A stretch of 64,000 bases of DNA, taken from the NCBI GenBank assembly GCA_963920635.1, contig OY987305.1:382001-446000 (forward strand), written 5' to 3'. A program made the translations under genes and the position numbers. The DNA comes from Pseudeuparius sepicola. Lineage: Eukaryota; Arthropoda; Insecta; Coleoptera; Anthribidae. How positions within the stretch are numbered: position 1 is the stretch's first letter; every line of letters begins with the position of its first letter. This document shows, piece after piece, positions 19,719 to 31,329 of the stretch. The notes beneath the pieces were generated by a model. The model had not been told where the DNA came from. It did not search any database and worked only from the letters and a program-made list of their open reading frames with translations.

Positions 19719-21229
19719 CAGGGTGAGTTTTTTCGATGCCCACTACGGGGATCTCGGAAACTAGCAGAGCTAGAACAAAGGTTAAGTGGGGAAGGAATTG
19801 CAGTTTTGAATGCTCAATCTAATGCCCCTTATGGATTTTTAAAAAAGTTCACGGCTCACTAGATATTTTGGAAAGAGTGATTTTTTGCTATTTCATCAGA
19901 TCTCTGTAGCTCCGTTATTTCTGATTATACAGAAAAACTGTATAGACAAAAATTGTAGATAATTTTGGGCTTAATAAGATAATCTGATCCAATTTTTTAT
20001 GTTGTTTGTGATTTTCTAGATATGACATAAACTTGTATTTTTTTAAATGTAAATCATAGTTGGCTGTGGCCTTATCAAATCGGCCATTTTTTGGGCTTTC
20101 CAAAAATATAATACTCGGCATAGTTATTATAAAAAATAAAATAGCTATGGCAAATGTTCTGTTTTTTTTTATTTTCACATAGTCAGCCTTGGGATATTTT
20201 CATAATTACGTTTTATTGTATAATAAGACATACTTCAAACTTTCAAATATTTTGTTTTTAGCTGGTGACAAAATGTAACAAAATAAACAAAAATTAAAAA
20301 ACTCAAATTCAAATTATGATTATTTTAAAAGGTCACCTTTTAAAATAAAAAAGGTGTTCAAACAATCCATCATTATTATTTATGCAAATATTGCATCTTT
20401 TTAAAGCTGAATTTGTCGCCTTTCTTAGAGAGCACCTGTCAATACTGGCAATTGCTTCTAAAAGAGCTACTCTTAATTCAACAATTATCTCATACTTTAT
20501 TTTTTACTGTTCCCCACAAAAATAAATCCAAAACAGACAAATCGGGGGATCGGGGCTGCCAGGAAATAGGTCTATTTCTCCCTATCCAACTATTTGGATA
20601 GAGGTAATTTCTTATGGGCAAATAATTATGTGGTGGAGCTCCATCATGATAATTTTCGTTTTATTTTGTTACATTTTGTCACGAGCTAAAAATAAAATAT
20701 TTGAAAGTTTGAAGTATGTCTTATTATACAATAGAACGTAGTTATGAAAATATTCCATATCTGATGTGAAAATTAAAAAAAAAATCAGAAAATTAGCCAT
20801 AGCTATTTTATTTTTTATAATAACTATTCCGAGTATATATTTTTGGAAAGCCCAAAAAATGCCCGATTTGATAAGGCCACAGCCAACTAACTTTTACATT
20901 TAAAAAACACAGGTTTATGTCCTTTTTCAAAAATCACAAAACAACATAAAAAAATTGAATCAGATTATCTTATTAAGCCCAAAATTATCTTCCATTTTTG
21001 TCTCTACAGTTTTTCTGTATAATCAGAAATAACGGAGCTACCGAGATCTGATGAAATAGCAAAAAATCACTCTTTTCAAAATATCTAGTGAGCCATGAAC
21101 TTTTTTAAAAATCCAAAAGGGGCATTAGATTGAACATTCAAAACTGCAGTTCTTTCCTTATTTAACCTTTGTTCTAGCTCTGCTAGTTTCCGAGATCCCC
21201 ATAGTGGGCATCGAAAAAAACTCACCCTG
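19719..21229. mobile_element. Family B foldback, complete copy 1
   Basis: Termini are CAGGGTGAGTTTTTTCGATG at 19719 and its inverse ending at 21229, both next to TA. Arms of about 600 bases flank a 250-base centre holding the C-terminal third of a transposase on the minus strand. Other copies: 48618-49716, 56372-57792 and 63655-64000. Confidence 0.88.
20390..20650 (-). pseudogene. Transposase C-terminal fragment, family B copy 1
   Basis: Read on the minus strand: HDGAPPHNYLP (second catalytic Asp), WIGRNRPISWQPRSPDLS, then LDLFLWGTV (third catalytic Asp). This is followed by a frameshift and VALLEAIASIDRCSLRKA, RCNICINNN. The WIGR...PRSPDL...LDxFLWG signature is the DDE/D core of mariner-type transposases; in a sister copy 41 residues separate the two Asp. 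Everything upstream of the second Asp is missing. The same frameshift, near GTATGAG, occurs in all four copies, so this piece is a passenger. Confidence 0.8.
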
Positions 21230-21231
21230 TA

Positions 21232-21714
21232 TATAATATAATACTTTTTAGTTTTCGTTAGCTTAGGAACTGTCCAAACTGCGCAGATGCCGGCTGAATA
21301 CCTTAGCAGCAACCGGTTTATGCACGGACATTGCGCTAATCGGGCCTTAATATTCCGATTGAAACTCGGCCTATTACACTGATACAGGTATGCATCCCAT
21401 TTTCATTCAGCACGTCCAAGTAAATCATGCGGCCGGCGGCTACATAATAAATAGGTGATATATTCGGTCTACGGCTAAGATCGAGCTTTTGAAATGGCCG
21501 GTTGTTCGGTTTACGGCACCAGGCTGGAAGCCTGGATTGAGTTACAGTCACCGTGCATATTATATTAGGGCGTAGGTACCTTGTATATAACCGTTTTCGA
21601 TATTAACGTCACGGTTCCAGATCTAAAACATACAGTGCGACCCACTAAAATTTGTATTTATCATCCGATTTCGATATCGTGGTTTTTTTAAACGATAGGG
21701 CATCAAAAACTGTA
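21232..21714. other. No recognised feature
   Basis: Unassigned sequence between two transposon pieces. Confidence 0.35.
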
Positions 21715-22080
21715 CAGGGTGGGCCAAATTGGTCACTTTTAAAGGGAAACTCCTGAAATTGAGTGAGACAAAAACCGATATCGGTGTATCTGTTACTTGA
21801 GGTTCAATCCAGCAGTTATGGTATTCAACATACCAATGAAGGATTAGTGATGGGTCCTGTTGTCATTGAAGATGCTGTTTTATGGTCGGAGATGAAAAAT
21901 TAGCCTTACACCTGGGCTCTCTGGAACCCCCATGAAACCCCATGGAACCCCATGGAACCCCATGGAACTTCTTACTTTGCTTATTTTAAACAATTTAAAA
22001 AAATATTTCTAAAGCACTTTTTTACGTAAAATCCCATGCTGCTACTTTTTTTTCAAGTCAATGGTTTAAGAGTTTGATTT
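21715..22080 (+). mobile_element. Truncated arm of the 4893-type foldback
   Basis: CAGGGTGGGCCAAATTGG after TA, then TTTAAAGGGAAACTCCT, matches the left arm at 4893. The block AAGTCAATGGTTTAAGAGTT matches 5180-5195. The opposite arm is absent. Confidence 0.75.
21934..21968. repeat. Short CCATGGAACC tandem repeat
   Basis: A decamer repeated about 3.5 times within the truncated arm. Confidence 0.85.
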
Positions 22081-23151
22081 AAATTGGCAACTAGTTGGAT
22101 TATTATTCCAACCTCCATACAGCCTTAATGTTACAAAAAATAACTCTAGATGGTCTTGACTGACTCTATATGTCTTCTTCAACTTCAAACTTTAATTTTG
22201 GAACAAAACCAATAAAACAGAAAAACTGTAATGGCTATGCTGTAATGTTAGATCGTGATTTCCATTGGTTTCTAGAATTTTTAACCTCATAAACAAAACC
22301 TGGCGACAGGAGAGGTTTATTAGTAATGTGCAGCGACGACGGACATCTCGGACGTGTTTAATATGCAACTAGCCAGAGTCCAGACTCCAGGCGGTGCTCG
22401 CTTCAACAGCTTGCCCTTAGAGGTTTGATTTAACCGCGCTTTGCCTCTGCATTAATTTTCTTCCGGACATCTCCGCACTTCCCGGCTTTCCAACAGACCA
22501 GACAGACACCTGAAACATTTAGTGTGGTTACATTATGCTATCGTCTTTGTTTATTATCTAATCTAAACCAAAGTCTATAGAAATACAGAAATACTAAAGT
22601 CGGCTCACTCCTTTGATCTCTCGGAAAAGCCGACAATTTTTTGCGACCGGTCGTAAATCGGCGTCACCTCGCACGCTTCGCATTTACAAGGGCGACTAAA
22701 CGAAATCTCCGTCAAGCTAGTCATACGGGGGCAGGTTCATATTGACTTTCCATTATTTACCAAAGTCTACAAATATTAGTATACCTATTTGTAGACTTCG
22801 GTACAACATTATTTGTGTAGGTAAGTGTACCGTTAGTTTTTGGTAGGTGCAGTTAAATTAAAATACAAGGTAGCTATTACCACAATCTACATAATTAGTA
22901 GGTATATCTGTAGACTTTGGTTGGAACATGAATAAAAATGCTATTTTTAATATTTTACGTTCATTTTTATTAAGGCCTAACAAAACATAGAGCAGACAAA
23001 AACATAAATAACAAATAAATATTTAACGACAAAGAGTTAAACTAATCATATCTACTTTTTATCCTGTAGTAAATATTTTGATATTTAAATTGACATAAAC
23101 AATACAGAACAAAATATTACGCATACGTACCTACACAAGCATGCGTCTTAC
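22081..23151. other. Mostly unassigned; one small hairpin
   Basis: At 22757-22801 ACCAAAGTCTACAAATA is mirrored as TATTTGTAGACTTCGGT. Weaker copies of the half-site are at 22565 and 22911, suggesting a small nested inverted-repeat element. The rest, including CpG-richer 22320-22730, has no supported gene. Confidence 0.45.
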
Positions 23152-23562
23152 CATAAGCTTCTGGCAATAATCTTAATGGGACAGCCTAGGGGACAGCAGT
23201 TTTTACTAAACGTTTTCCGGACAAAGTGAATGACTGATCATCAAAATGTGCCTTGCAAATTCTTATAGGTTTATATGCCTCTTCAGGTGGAATATTCGCA
23301 AATTTATGTTCTCCGATGAACCATAAGGCATTCTTCCATTGCTGGCACCTTCAAATTTTCAATATTTTAATAATATATATATATATATTATTCTTCAATT
23401 AATATATTCAAATGTCACATAAAAATGTTTTAATTTTTGTAGGTAGGTACCTCAATCTCAATCTTACCTTTCAGGGTCTTTAGGAAATGAAAAAAAGGTA
23501 ATATAGTCTTTTGAACTGGTTTTACAGCCATCCGCACTGCAGTAAACAGCGTTTATAGGCAT
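23152..23562 (-). pseudogene. THAP zinc-finger gene relic, copy 1 (two exons)
   Basis: Exon 1 (23562-23468) starts with ATG: MPINAVYCSADGCKTSSKDY then ITFFSFPKDPE. The donor is AG/GTAAG. After a 119-base intron the acceptor is AAG/G and exon 2 (23348-23152) reads CQQWKNALWF, HKFANIPPEEAYKPIRICK, AHFDDQSFTLSGKRL, KTAVP. This is a THAP domain, a DNA-binding C2CH finger: Cys8 and Cys13 are the first ligand pair, Cys-x2-His in ICKAH the second, and AVP the closing motif. A 12-base duplication then creates an in-frame TAG right after AVP, where copy 2 reads straight on to LRLLPEAYG. A donor-like G/GTAAG ends exon 2, implying lost exons. It may be a host THAP gene or the DNA-binding part of a P-like transposon. 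Confidence 0.75.
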
Positions 23563-24394
23563 CACTACGACACAGTCACGGTCGGTCGGTAATATTTTAC
23601 GGTAATATTTTGCGCGCACCCAGTAGAATGCGAACGAACCGCTCTCAGCTACACCGTGTACAGCTTATTTTATTATATTATAAGATATCAATCGGCTCGA
23701 TGAAGGGGGGAGCGGGAGAGGACAAGAGGGAAACGTTTGTCTACACAAGGCCTAGTGCCCGGACTTATTAGTATATCTCTGGAAGCTGTTTAAACTACAT
23801 TCACAGTTTACGGTGAGGATAAAACATAAAAGACCACTGTGTAAGGAAAATAGACCCTTAGAATCCGAATAAATGCTAAATTCATTTCGAATGTGTCCAT
23901 ATCTAAGTTGTTATTATTTAGTTATTCAAACCAGCTAAAATTTGATTGGGTTTTTCAACCACAACTACAGAATTTGTATTTTGTATTGCAAACTTGGGAG
24001 CATTATTATCCTTTCACTGTCTTATTGTCCTGCTGTATCGTTTAATATCCTTCCCAAATTAAAATAGTTCCCTACATCCAGGTCTTTTTTAAAAATTTTC
24101 GAGGGGTTTTTTTGGTCTCTTCCGAAAAATTTGGCTGTGTGTTGAAACTGCGCGGAACTGATATTAATCGATAGCATTTTAACAAAGCCAACTGGTCAAT
24201 TTGTCGATACGGTTTTTTCGACAATTGTTCCTCAAATGTATAGTTTGAATCGAAACAATAAATCTCGTAATTTCTGTTGTCGGTAATATTGTGGGGTTGA
24301 CTGGGCATTAACCTCTTCTGTTTTTTTATATTTCGAATTGAAATCATGCCATAATTTCTGCCTATAGCGTAACATGATCAAACAAAACAACAAA
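23563..24394. other. Upstream region of the THAP relic and unassigned sequence
   Basis: 23563-23700 is CpG-richer and could be the promoter of the minus-strand THAP gene. A 91-codon minus frame with ATG (24347-24072, MISIRNIKKQKRLMP...) has no recognised domain and may be chance. Confidence 0.35.
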
Positions 24395-24600
24395 AATATT
24401 TTCTAAAATTTATTTGTGGCGTAAACAGATCCAAATAAATTCTTAACAGTAAATGAACTAAACTTCGAACTTGTAACTCAAAAAATATCTTAAACAAATT
24501 TGTTTCCTGAGCTTTCGGAGAATATATCTTTCTCCTTTCTCAAAGATCATGTCACGTCAAAGTGAAATGACAGATTATTATCTGTCATTTCACAGGCGCC
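24395..24600 (-). mobile_element. Penelope-like 3' tail fragment (copy d)
   Basis: On the minus strand: GTCACG, then CTTTGAGAAAGGAG, TTCTCCGAAAGCTCAGGAAA and AAATTTATTTGTGGCG. This is shared with 45575-45800, 50820-51060 and 53690-53880, where it accompanies Penelope-type coding sequence. At its edge GTGAAATGACAGAT is inverted after four bases (24562-24593), a junction palindrome. Confidence 0.7.
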
Positions 24601-26379
24601 TCGGCAATGAAATACGAGACAAAACACTTTTTTAACCATATTAAACCGAACCTGGTATTAGTAGTAAAAATATATGAAGGAGAGAGAGAAGATAGATATT
24701 GTAGTAAAAACAAGTGACTTCATGCTCGCCTAATATAATATCACCAATACTTGCATGGGTTACACTGTTAGACTGCTGGCCACTTGTGCAGCGAAATGCG
24801 GTGGATAGGCGTTCCATAATTTCACAGATCTTAGGATATACTTGCGTAAATAGTTATATAATCGATATGACTTTTTAGAAACCTTTTGACAATATTATAT
24901 GATGCATTAACCTTTACGTTGTGTTTGATGACAACCTTAAAAGTGAAATATTATGTTGCTTGTAGAATATGTGTATTTTGCAAACTGTCCTGTATTCTTT
25001 TTGTGACGCCAATTAGAGTTTTTTTATGCTGTTTCAAGTAAATTTGGAAATACTATACCCAAATAAAATAATTTATTCGCCAAATTTCTGGTTTTAAATA
25101 AAATAAATCTTCTACCCAAACAATAACCTCTAAGTATTGGCATATCAGTTCACACAATTTCCAGTGTTTAAAAATGCACGCGCTAACACCAAAGCATAAA
25201 TAAAAAACGGGCCAGTTTCGATTCCATATATAGGTAAAATTCGTTTTTAAAATTGTCCATTAAAGTTGCATTCGTTAATAAACTGCGGAAAGTATTGAAT
25301 CCTTTATGACGATTTTTTGGCAACGTTCAAAATTGGTTGCAACGGTGAATATAGTGTATGCCATTTTCAATAAATTATTTTTTTTTGTCGAAACTACGAA
25401 AGTTACTAATTTAAAGTTACAATTTGTCTAATAAGAAATCAGCTAATTGGGCACGTACCTAAATGAAGAATCTTTATCAAGGCACCCGCGATAATAATTC
25501 CTGGGTAGGTTGAAACTCGGAACTCAACTTCCAAAGAGATACATACATGGAGAGAACTTTGGAGTTCCGAACTCCGGATATCCTTGTTTGAACGAAAATA
25601 TTAAAGAGTTTCCGTTTCTGCATTGGAAAGTGGCATTTACATAAAAATAGTTTTAGCGCGATAGATATATTCACTAATTTCCAATTGTAATCGCAAAATC
25701 AATAGGTCGAAGTCAATCATACAACTGCTTTAAACAAATTTAGCTTTTTAGTAGTAATAAAAGCAACTAAAGGTTTCTAAGGTTTTATAGGTGTCATATA
25801 CAGGGTGCTAAGATTTGATCCGGAACACACCTGCAAAACTGCCGCACGATTTTGATGAATTTTTCGTGCGATTTTTTTAGGAAGTGCTATTAGGGATTTT
25901 TGTATCAGAAATCTGGCAACGTAGCTTTATTCAGCACTTTATGTCCCAAATTTTATTAATTTACTTCGCCGACTAACATTTCTACAGTTGGGAAAATTGA
26001 CTTTTTTATTTTCCATTATTTATTTTCAATTAAAAATCTATGTAACTTTCAGTTCAGTTGTTACTTTTAAAAATAAAAGTTGTATAAGGACGTTCGAAAG
26101 CGCTTGCGAAGAAATTTAAGTAACCCGAAGAACTAAAGATAGCTGTAATAGATTGGTTGATTTAAGGCATATAAGGGTAAGTTCCAGGAAAATTCTAGGA
26201 ACTTATTAACGTGGCTCAACAGTAAGTTTGTTATTATAGATACTAATGAAAATGCCAAATTACAAGATGTATAAACAACTTCCTTTACGACAAACATTTA
26301 TCCAAAACTATGCGGTGGCCAAATGAGACAGTAAAGTGGACGATAAAAGATATTTTGATGGATTAACTTCAGCAATCTA
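24601..26379. other. No gene found; one solo mariner-like end
   Basis: CAGGGTGCTAAGATTTGATC after TA at 25801 looks like a solo terminal repeat without a mate. The rest is AT-rich and unassigned. Confidence 0.4.
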
Positions 26380-27247
26380 CAGGGTGTCCAACTTTAAAAC
26401 TGTACAAATCCGTAAAATCTTCATTTTTGGAGATAATCGCCTAAACTTTTTTTTGTTTGAAAGGCTTTCAAAACCCACTTATTTTGATCTTCCTGTCATT
26501 TTCAAAATTTAAATCCAGGGCCGGCTGCGATTTTTTTATACCCACGATTTTCATGAAAACCATTTAGCGATTTTTTTATTTAAAATCTGACCCCACAGCG
26601 TTAATCAAAACACCCCAAAACCTTTATGTACCAAATTTGAATAAAGAATATACAGGGAGTTCCATTCTGCAGGGTGCGTCAAATTTGAGCAAATTAGGAA
26701 TTTTAAAGGCATCTGCCAAGTCAAGTGTGCCATGGAATCCCCTCAAAACAGTTGAATGTACGGGTAAAAAATCGTGTATAACAAAACCGCTCCACACACT
26801 ATAAACGAACTAAATCTAAAAAATACAGAATCCTGCCAGTCAGTAAGTTCATATCAGTTAAGGTAGCTGGTGTGCCACAACAGGAAACGCCCAGAAAATC
26901 TATCATCTTAGACAGTGACTTTGTTGAGAAATGTCCAATAATTTAAATTATTTTTATTTGTTGATTGGTATTTTGTAAAGAAATAGATTACTTTTGTGTT
27001 TATTAACATTTTTTCTGTTGTTCTGATTAACGCTGTGTGGTCAGATTTTAAATAAAAAAATCGCTAAATGGTTTTCGTGAAAATCGGGGACATAAAAAAA
27101 TCGCAGCCGGCCCTGGATTTGCATTTTGAAAATGGCAGGAAGGTCAAAAGTTTTTGAAGGACTTTCAAACAAAAAAAAAAGTTTAGGTGATTATCTCTAA
27201 AAATGAAGATTTTACGGATTTGTACAGTTTTAAAGTTGGACACCCTG
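26380..27247. mobile_element. Family K foldback, TA-flanked
   Basis: CAGGGTGTCCAACTTTAAAA at 26380 is inverted at 27247, with TA on both sides. Arms of about 220 bases include CAGGGCCGGCTGCGATTTTT and AAAATCGCTAAATGG blocks. The centre is noncoding. Part of the interior and one arm recur inverted at 35770-36265. Confidence 0.85.
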
Positions 27248-27249
27248 TA

Positions 27250-28829
27250 TACAGTTAGAGATTCTACAATCAAAGGAGTGCTAGAGAAATGCTATGTCAG
27301 TTGATCTTTTGTCTAGATTCAGCCTGCCACCTGGCCTTACTCGAGGCTATTCTACGTCGGAGATGACAGGACCGTATTAATTTTAAAAATATAATAACTT
27401 AATTTTAAAAGTGCTTTTCCTATATAAAATGAGAATTATTTTCTGAAGTTTTAGCGGTCCTTGAAGTTTGTGACAATATACCAAATGTTATACAAAGCAA
27501 CAAAATTTTAGACTAATCTGACTGGTAAATAGAAATATTGAATGAACGGCCTACTAGATTTTTTATTATCATGGCTGACTTGATTTGTCATAAATTTGGT
27601 GTTATTGTTTGGCCTACTCGGATCTAACATCAGACACTGACCATGAGACTATGGTATCTAGTTTAATGGAGCTTCTCTTACAAATATCTCTGAAACGGTT
27701 GGAGATAAATAGGTCAAATTAAATATCGTTGGAATCAGAATTAAAAAAGGAATCATATAACAGTTAAATGGAATGTGTAAGCTGTAAATTAGAGAACATT
27801 ACTTTCATTTCCGCTATAACCAGAAGTTATTTCAAAAAACTAAATATTCAGGAATACTACTGAAAGGTTCTCTAATGGTTGTGTAGGTTTTTTTTTTATT
27901 TTGCAAAAAATGTTTTTTCGCTATAACTTTTTTACCGACCCTCGTACATAAAATCCATCGAATTCCCCTTAATTTTTACTACAATATAATTTTTTGAATG
28001 ACGATTTTATGTTAGCCTATCTCCTCGTAACGCACTTTTTCACCCTTTACCTTCAGAATCAGTCTAACTGTGTAGTGCTGTCAGTTGGATTTCTAGCGAG
28101 TAAAAAGCTGTCCATATGATTGAAGGTCGAAAAGAAATTCAATTTCCGTGGGCATGCTCATTTAATTACTCAAAACAATCAACCGAAAAAAAGCCTATAC
28201 CCAGGCATTACATCAGCAGGCAATCATTAGAGTAATTTTATTCTGTCCGGAAATCCAATAGCCTGTTGGCTGGGTAATTAGAAAATGCATCCGACTATTC
28301 TATTGATAGTAACTAATCCCACTAACATGGGATTAGGATTATGTGTTCACCAAGTCGATAATGTGTTCTACCTTAATACTAATTGAGTTTTAACATAATA
28401 CATTTTTGGTAGAATGGACTCCGAAATAAAGCCTTATTGATGGATTGTTCGGCGGAAAATAGAGCCATTATCCTTCTTTTTTAAATCAATGACAGTTAAG
28501 AAAGCTGGCTAAAGTTTAGTTTGTCACTTATTATAAAATCAGTTCGATAATGTTTTCGTTGTCAGATTTAATATTATTTTTATTTGAATTGCCAGATCTA
28601 TTTATCAATATTGAAATTGGTTGTCCATATTTATGTTTAGGTATCTATTTACATATTTCATTAATTTACTACCAACGAATATCATAATATTATGTTACAA
28701 TTATATTGTGAAATTCACACGAGTTTCAATAAGAAATAATGGGCGTGTAAAAATTATTTTAATTTACAATCTAATAAAAACATAAGCTTTATTTAGTTAA
28801 ATAAATAGAAAATGTCAGAAGGAAGCAAC
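27250..28829. other. No recognised feature
   Basis: The longest quiet stretch. It is AT-rich, with no supported coding frame, RNA gene or repeat shared with the rest of the window. Confidence 0.4.
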
Positions 28830-29179
28830 CAAACTTCTTTTGCTTAACTCTACACACCAAAACTTTGTTATTACTTCTACTTCTTCCTAACCTATTCTAT
28901 TTATACTGTGAACTACCTACTATATTATTCTTAAGTTTGTACCTGTCGGTTTATTAACATCTATAAGGGGCTGTAAGGGATTGGTCCCTTATTAGACCAG
29001 GGAAATTATTATCGTAAAAAATAAGGAAACCTAGACAAAATTCATAACCGCATTTTTATACACAAAATATTGGTAATAAATGAACGCCTGCAGGTCGCCA
29101 GAATTGTTTTTTATACAAAATAAACATACGTGTGTGGGCGTTTTTTAGAAAAATACATTTTCTTGTTGTAATAAAGACG

Positions 29180-30240
29180 GCATAAATATTAACTGCGAAT
29201 TTTAAGCTGCATTTATTAGTAAGTAAGGTATATAAAGTTGAGATTGATAAATTAAACAGATTACGTTTGCAAGTATCCGAATGATCTAAAAATGACATTT
29301 TGCGTAATATTTTGTTGGCCAAAAATATTAACTGCGTTTTTATTATTTATAATTACCTTAAAAATCAAGTACTAACAGTTTGTTCTGAAATTAAACATAT
29401 TGTTTCGCCGGAAATCGCATTTTAACTAAATTTGAAGCTGTCTTTGAGAGCAAAATTATTAACTGGCTGATTTTTGTTAAACTTTATAAGTGGATACTAA
29501 GTCTTGCTAAATTTTTTGAAATTAAACAAAAATTGGTAAGTAATATTTTTGCTCTACCGATACAAATGACAAATGAGAGTTGACCTACATGCGCCCTAAA
29601 TAAATGTTTAATTTCGCTATATTATGTGATTTAATATAGTTATATTGTAAAAAGTTAAACAAAAAAAAACAGTTAATATTTTTGCTTTTCCTAAAGAAAT
29701 GACAAGTGACAGTAGACCTATATGCGCCGTAAATAAATGTTTAATTTCGCTATATATGATTCAATATAGTTATATTGTAAAAAGTTAAACAAACCAAAAA
29801 CAGTTAATATTTTTGCCTATTCTATACCAATGAGAAGTGACAGCTGACGTACATGCGGCTCAGATAAATGTTTAATTTTGTATAAGTTACATTCTATTTG
29901 TAAAAGGGAATGATCATCTGCAATAAAAAGGTAGTTAATATTTTTGCTTTTGTCGAAATAGAAAATTATGCGATTGTTATCTCTCTTTGTCGATCTAAGT
30001 TACTTCCATATTCTTAAAATGTTTAATTTCTTAATATATTATATTAGCAAGGGAAGTTTTTTACCTAAAGAGCCTAAAAAAAGCCAGTTAACATTTTTGC
30101 TCGAAATTTCTAACGAAAAATAGGTGTTTTTTGAAGTAACTCAAGGTTCCGTTTTTTCAAAATGTTTAATTTTTGGTTTCTACCAACGTATTTACTTATA
30201 ATTTTGATATGGTACAACAACATTGCGGTTAATATTTTTG
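29180..30240. repeat. Minisatellite of about 130 bp that inverts in the middle
   Basis: TTAATATTTTTG marks occur at 29541, 29674, 29805, 29936, 30089 and 30230 on the plus strand (spacing 131-153). The reverse form ATATTAACTG occurs at about 29186, 29328 and 29456. Units also share AATGTTTAATTTCGCTATAT. The orientation flips between about 29465 and 29535. Confidence 0.85.
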
Positions 30241-30299
30241 TCTAGGTCAAATTCTATTTTCCCTGGCCCATATCTTTATTTAAACTATATTTAGATTTT

Positions 30300-30440
30300 G
30301 AAATTTCCAGACTTTCATAAGCATCTAATAATCTTCTATCAGGTAGACAATTAAGTAATTTTAAATTTTCTCTTGTTATTCTATGATTATTTTCAAAAGC
30401 ATGTTCGGCAATGCTGGATTTTTTAGACGCTTATGACAGT
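30300..30440 (-). pseudogene. GIY-YIG domain end of a Penelope-like element
   Basis: The minus-strand frame reads SSIAEHAFENNHRI, then LKLLNCLPDRRLLDAYESLE and ISKS. An S-x-IAEH...H, then R...ES-x-EI pattern closes the GIY-YIG endonuclease region of Penelope-like retroelements, which nicks the target DNA for reverse transcription. Only about 45 residues remain; the catalytic GIY and YIG strands are not present here. No reverse transcriptase was found in this locus. Confidence 0.6.
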
Positions 30441-30598
30441 CTGGAAATTTCAAAATGTAAATTTTTAAATAAAGATAAGGGACCAATTCCCTACAGCCCC
30501 TAATACATGTTAATAAATAGACAGGTAGACACTTAAGAATAAGTAGGTAGTTCACAGTATAAATAGAATAGGTTGGGAATAAGTAGATTAGATTTAAT

Positions 30599-30636
30599 CA
30601 CCTCCTGTTGATGGTTAGCGAAACGCGCGTCGAGTG
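30599..30636 (+). ncRNA. Hammerhead-ribozyme-like motif, degenerate
   Basis: In order: CACCTC (stem I strand), CTGTTGA (the core CTGANGA with one mismatch), a short stem II TGGTTAGC, GAAA, ACGCGCGT (a minimal stem III), cleavage-site GTC, then GAGTG pairing with the first strand. Penelope-like elements are known to carry minimal hammerheads near their ends. The core mismatch and poor stem II suggest a decayed copy. Confidence 0.45.
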
Positions 30637-30972
30637 CAAAAAAACAAAGTTTTGGTGTGTGGCACGGGCGTAGCCAAGGGGGGGGGTTTCGGGGGTTCAA
30701 ACCCCCCCCGAAATAAGCAAAATATTACCTAATATTATACCGAAAAAATACGAGGAGTGAAGAGTTAAATTATTATTACGTTTGAATATATTATGTAGTA
30801 ATAGTAGCGCCTAGCGCCATCTTTTGACGAGAGGCAGACGCAGTTGCAGCCGAACTATTTTGTATTGTAGGGACACTTTGCGTTGTTTCTCGATTATTCG
30901 CCACGCCCCTCGGTCGAAATGAGCGGAACTTTGTGGAAGTTCGTGGAAGTTTCTGGACGGCTACTGGGCTGC

Positions 30973-31020
30973 TATATAAGCGGCGCCGCGGCGCGTGACC
31001 GCGCTTACGGCAGTATTGTT
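30973..31020 (+). promoter_or_regulatory. Probable core promoter of the hAT element
   Basis: TATATAAG at 30973-30980 and an initiator-like GGCAGTATTG at about 31009 precede an A-rich leader. The spacing is a few bases longer than usual. Both copies keep it unchanged. Confidence 0.5.
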
Positions 31021-31168
31021 CCATGCGAACTCGAAGCGAATAAAAGTGAAAAGTGGTGAACGAATAGTGAAGAGAATTAAGTGTACCGTGTAAGTGAGTA
31101 ATTTTAGTGCGCTGTTATTGGATGACCTTGTTAAGGATAGATACGTGAATCATTATTACTGTCGAAAA

Positions 31169-31300
31169 ATGGAGGGGAAAAAAAGGAAGGGTGATAAACT
31201 TAAAGGTATGGACTACTGGAAAAAGTGGTGTAGTCAAGGTCAAGGGGTTTCTAATAAAGAAACAAATTTGGATTTAGCTATCAAAGCTTCAGCTACCTAG
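31169..31300 (+). pseudogene. hAT transposase N-terminal piece, copy 1
   Basis: From ATG at 31169: MEGKKRKGDKLKGMDYWKKW, then SNKETNLDLAIKASAT, ended by TAG at 31298. In the second copy the same codon is TTG (Leu) and the frame runs twelve residues further. The frame is open upstream of this ATG, but only from GTG. It is a basic, lysine-rich segment with no zinc finger visible. The rest of the transposase, including the catalytic core, is deleted. Confidence 0.65.
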
Positions 31301-31329
31301 CATGCTGATAAGAAGACTGCCTACCCCGA

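Larger units (their letters stand above)
28830..30662. mobile_element. Palindromic Penelope-like locus (copy e), left part
   Basis: The outer blocks mirror each other: ACACACCAAAACTTTG and CTATTTATACTGTGAACTAC (28851-28920) recur inverted at 30550-30660, and the AAGGGATTGGTCCCTTAT/CCTGG block at 28975 is inverted at 30250-30485. Between them lie a two-orientation minisatellite and a GIY-YIG fragment. The locus resumes after the hAT insertion at 31792. A hammerhead-like motif lies at its right end. Confidence 0.7.

Noticed and set aside
24395..24600. Hammerhead ribozyme in the CTTTGAGAAAGGAG...CTCCGAAAGCTC tail shared by Penelope-like copies
   Set aside because: GGAG/CTCC and GAAA are present, but no CTGANGA core can be placed; kept only as a conserved hairpin.
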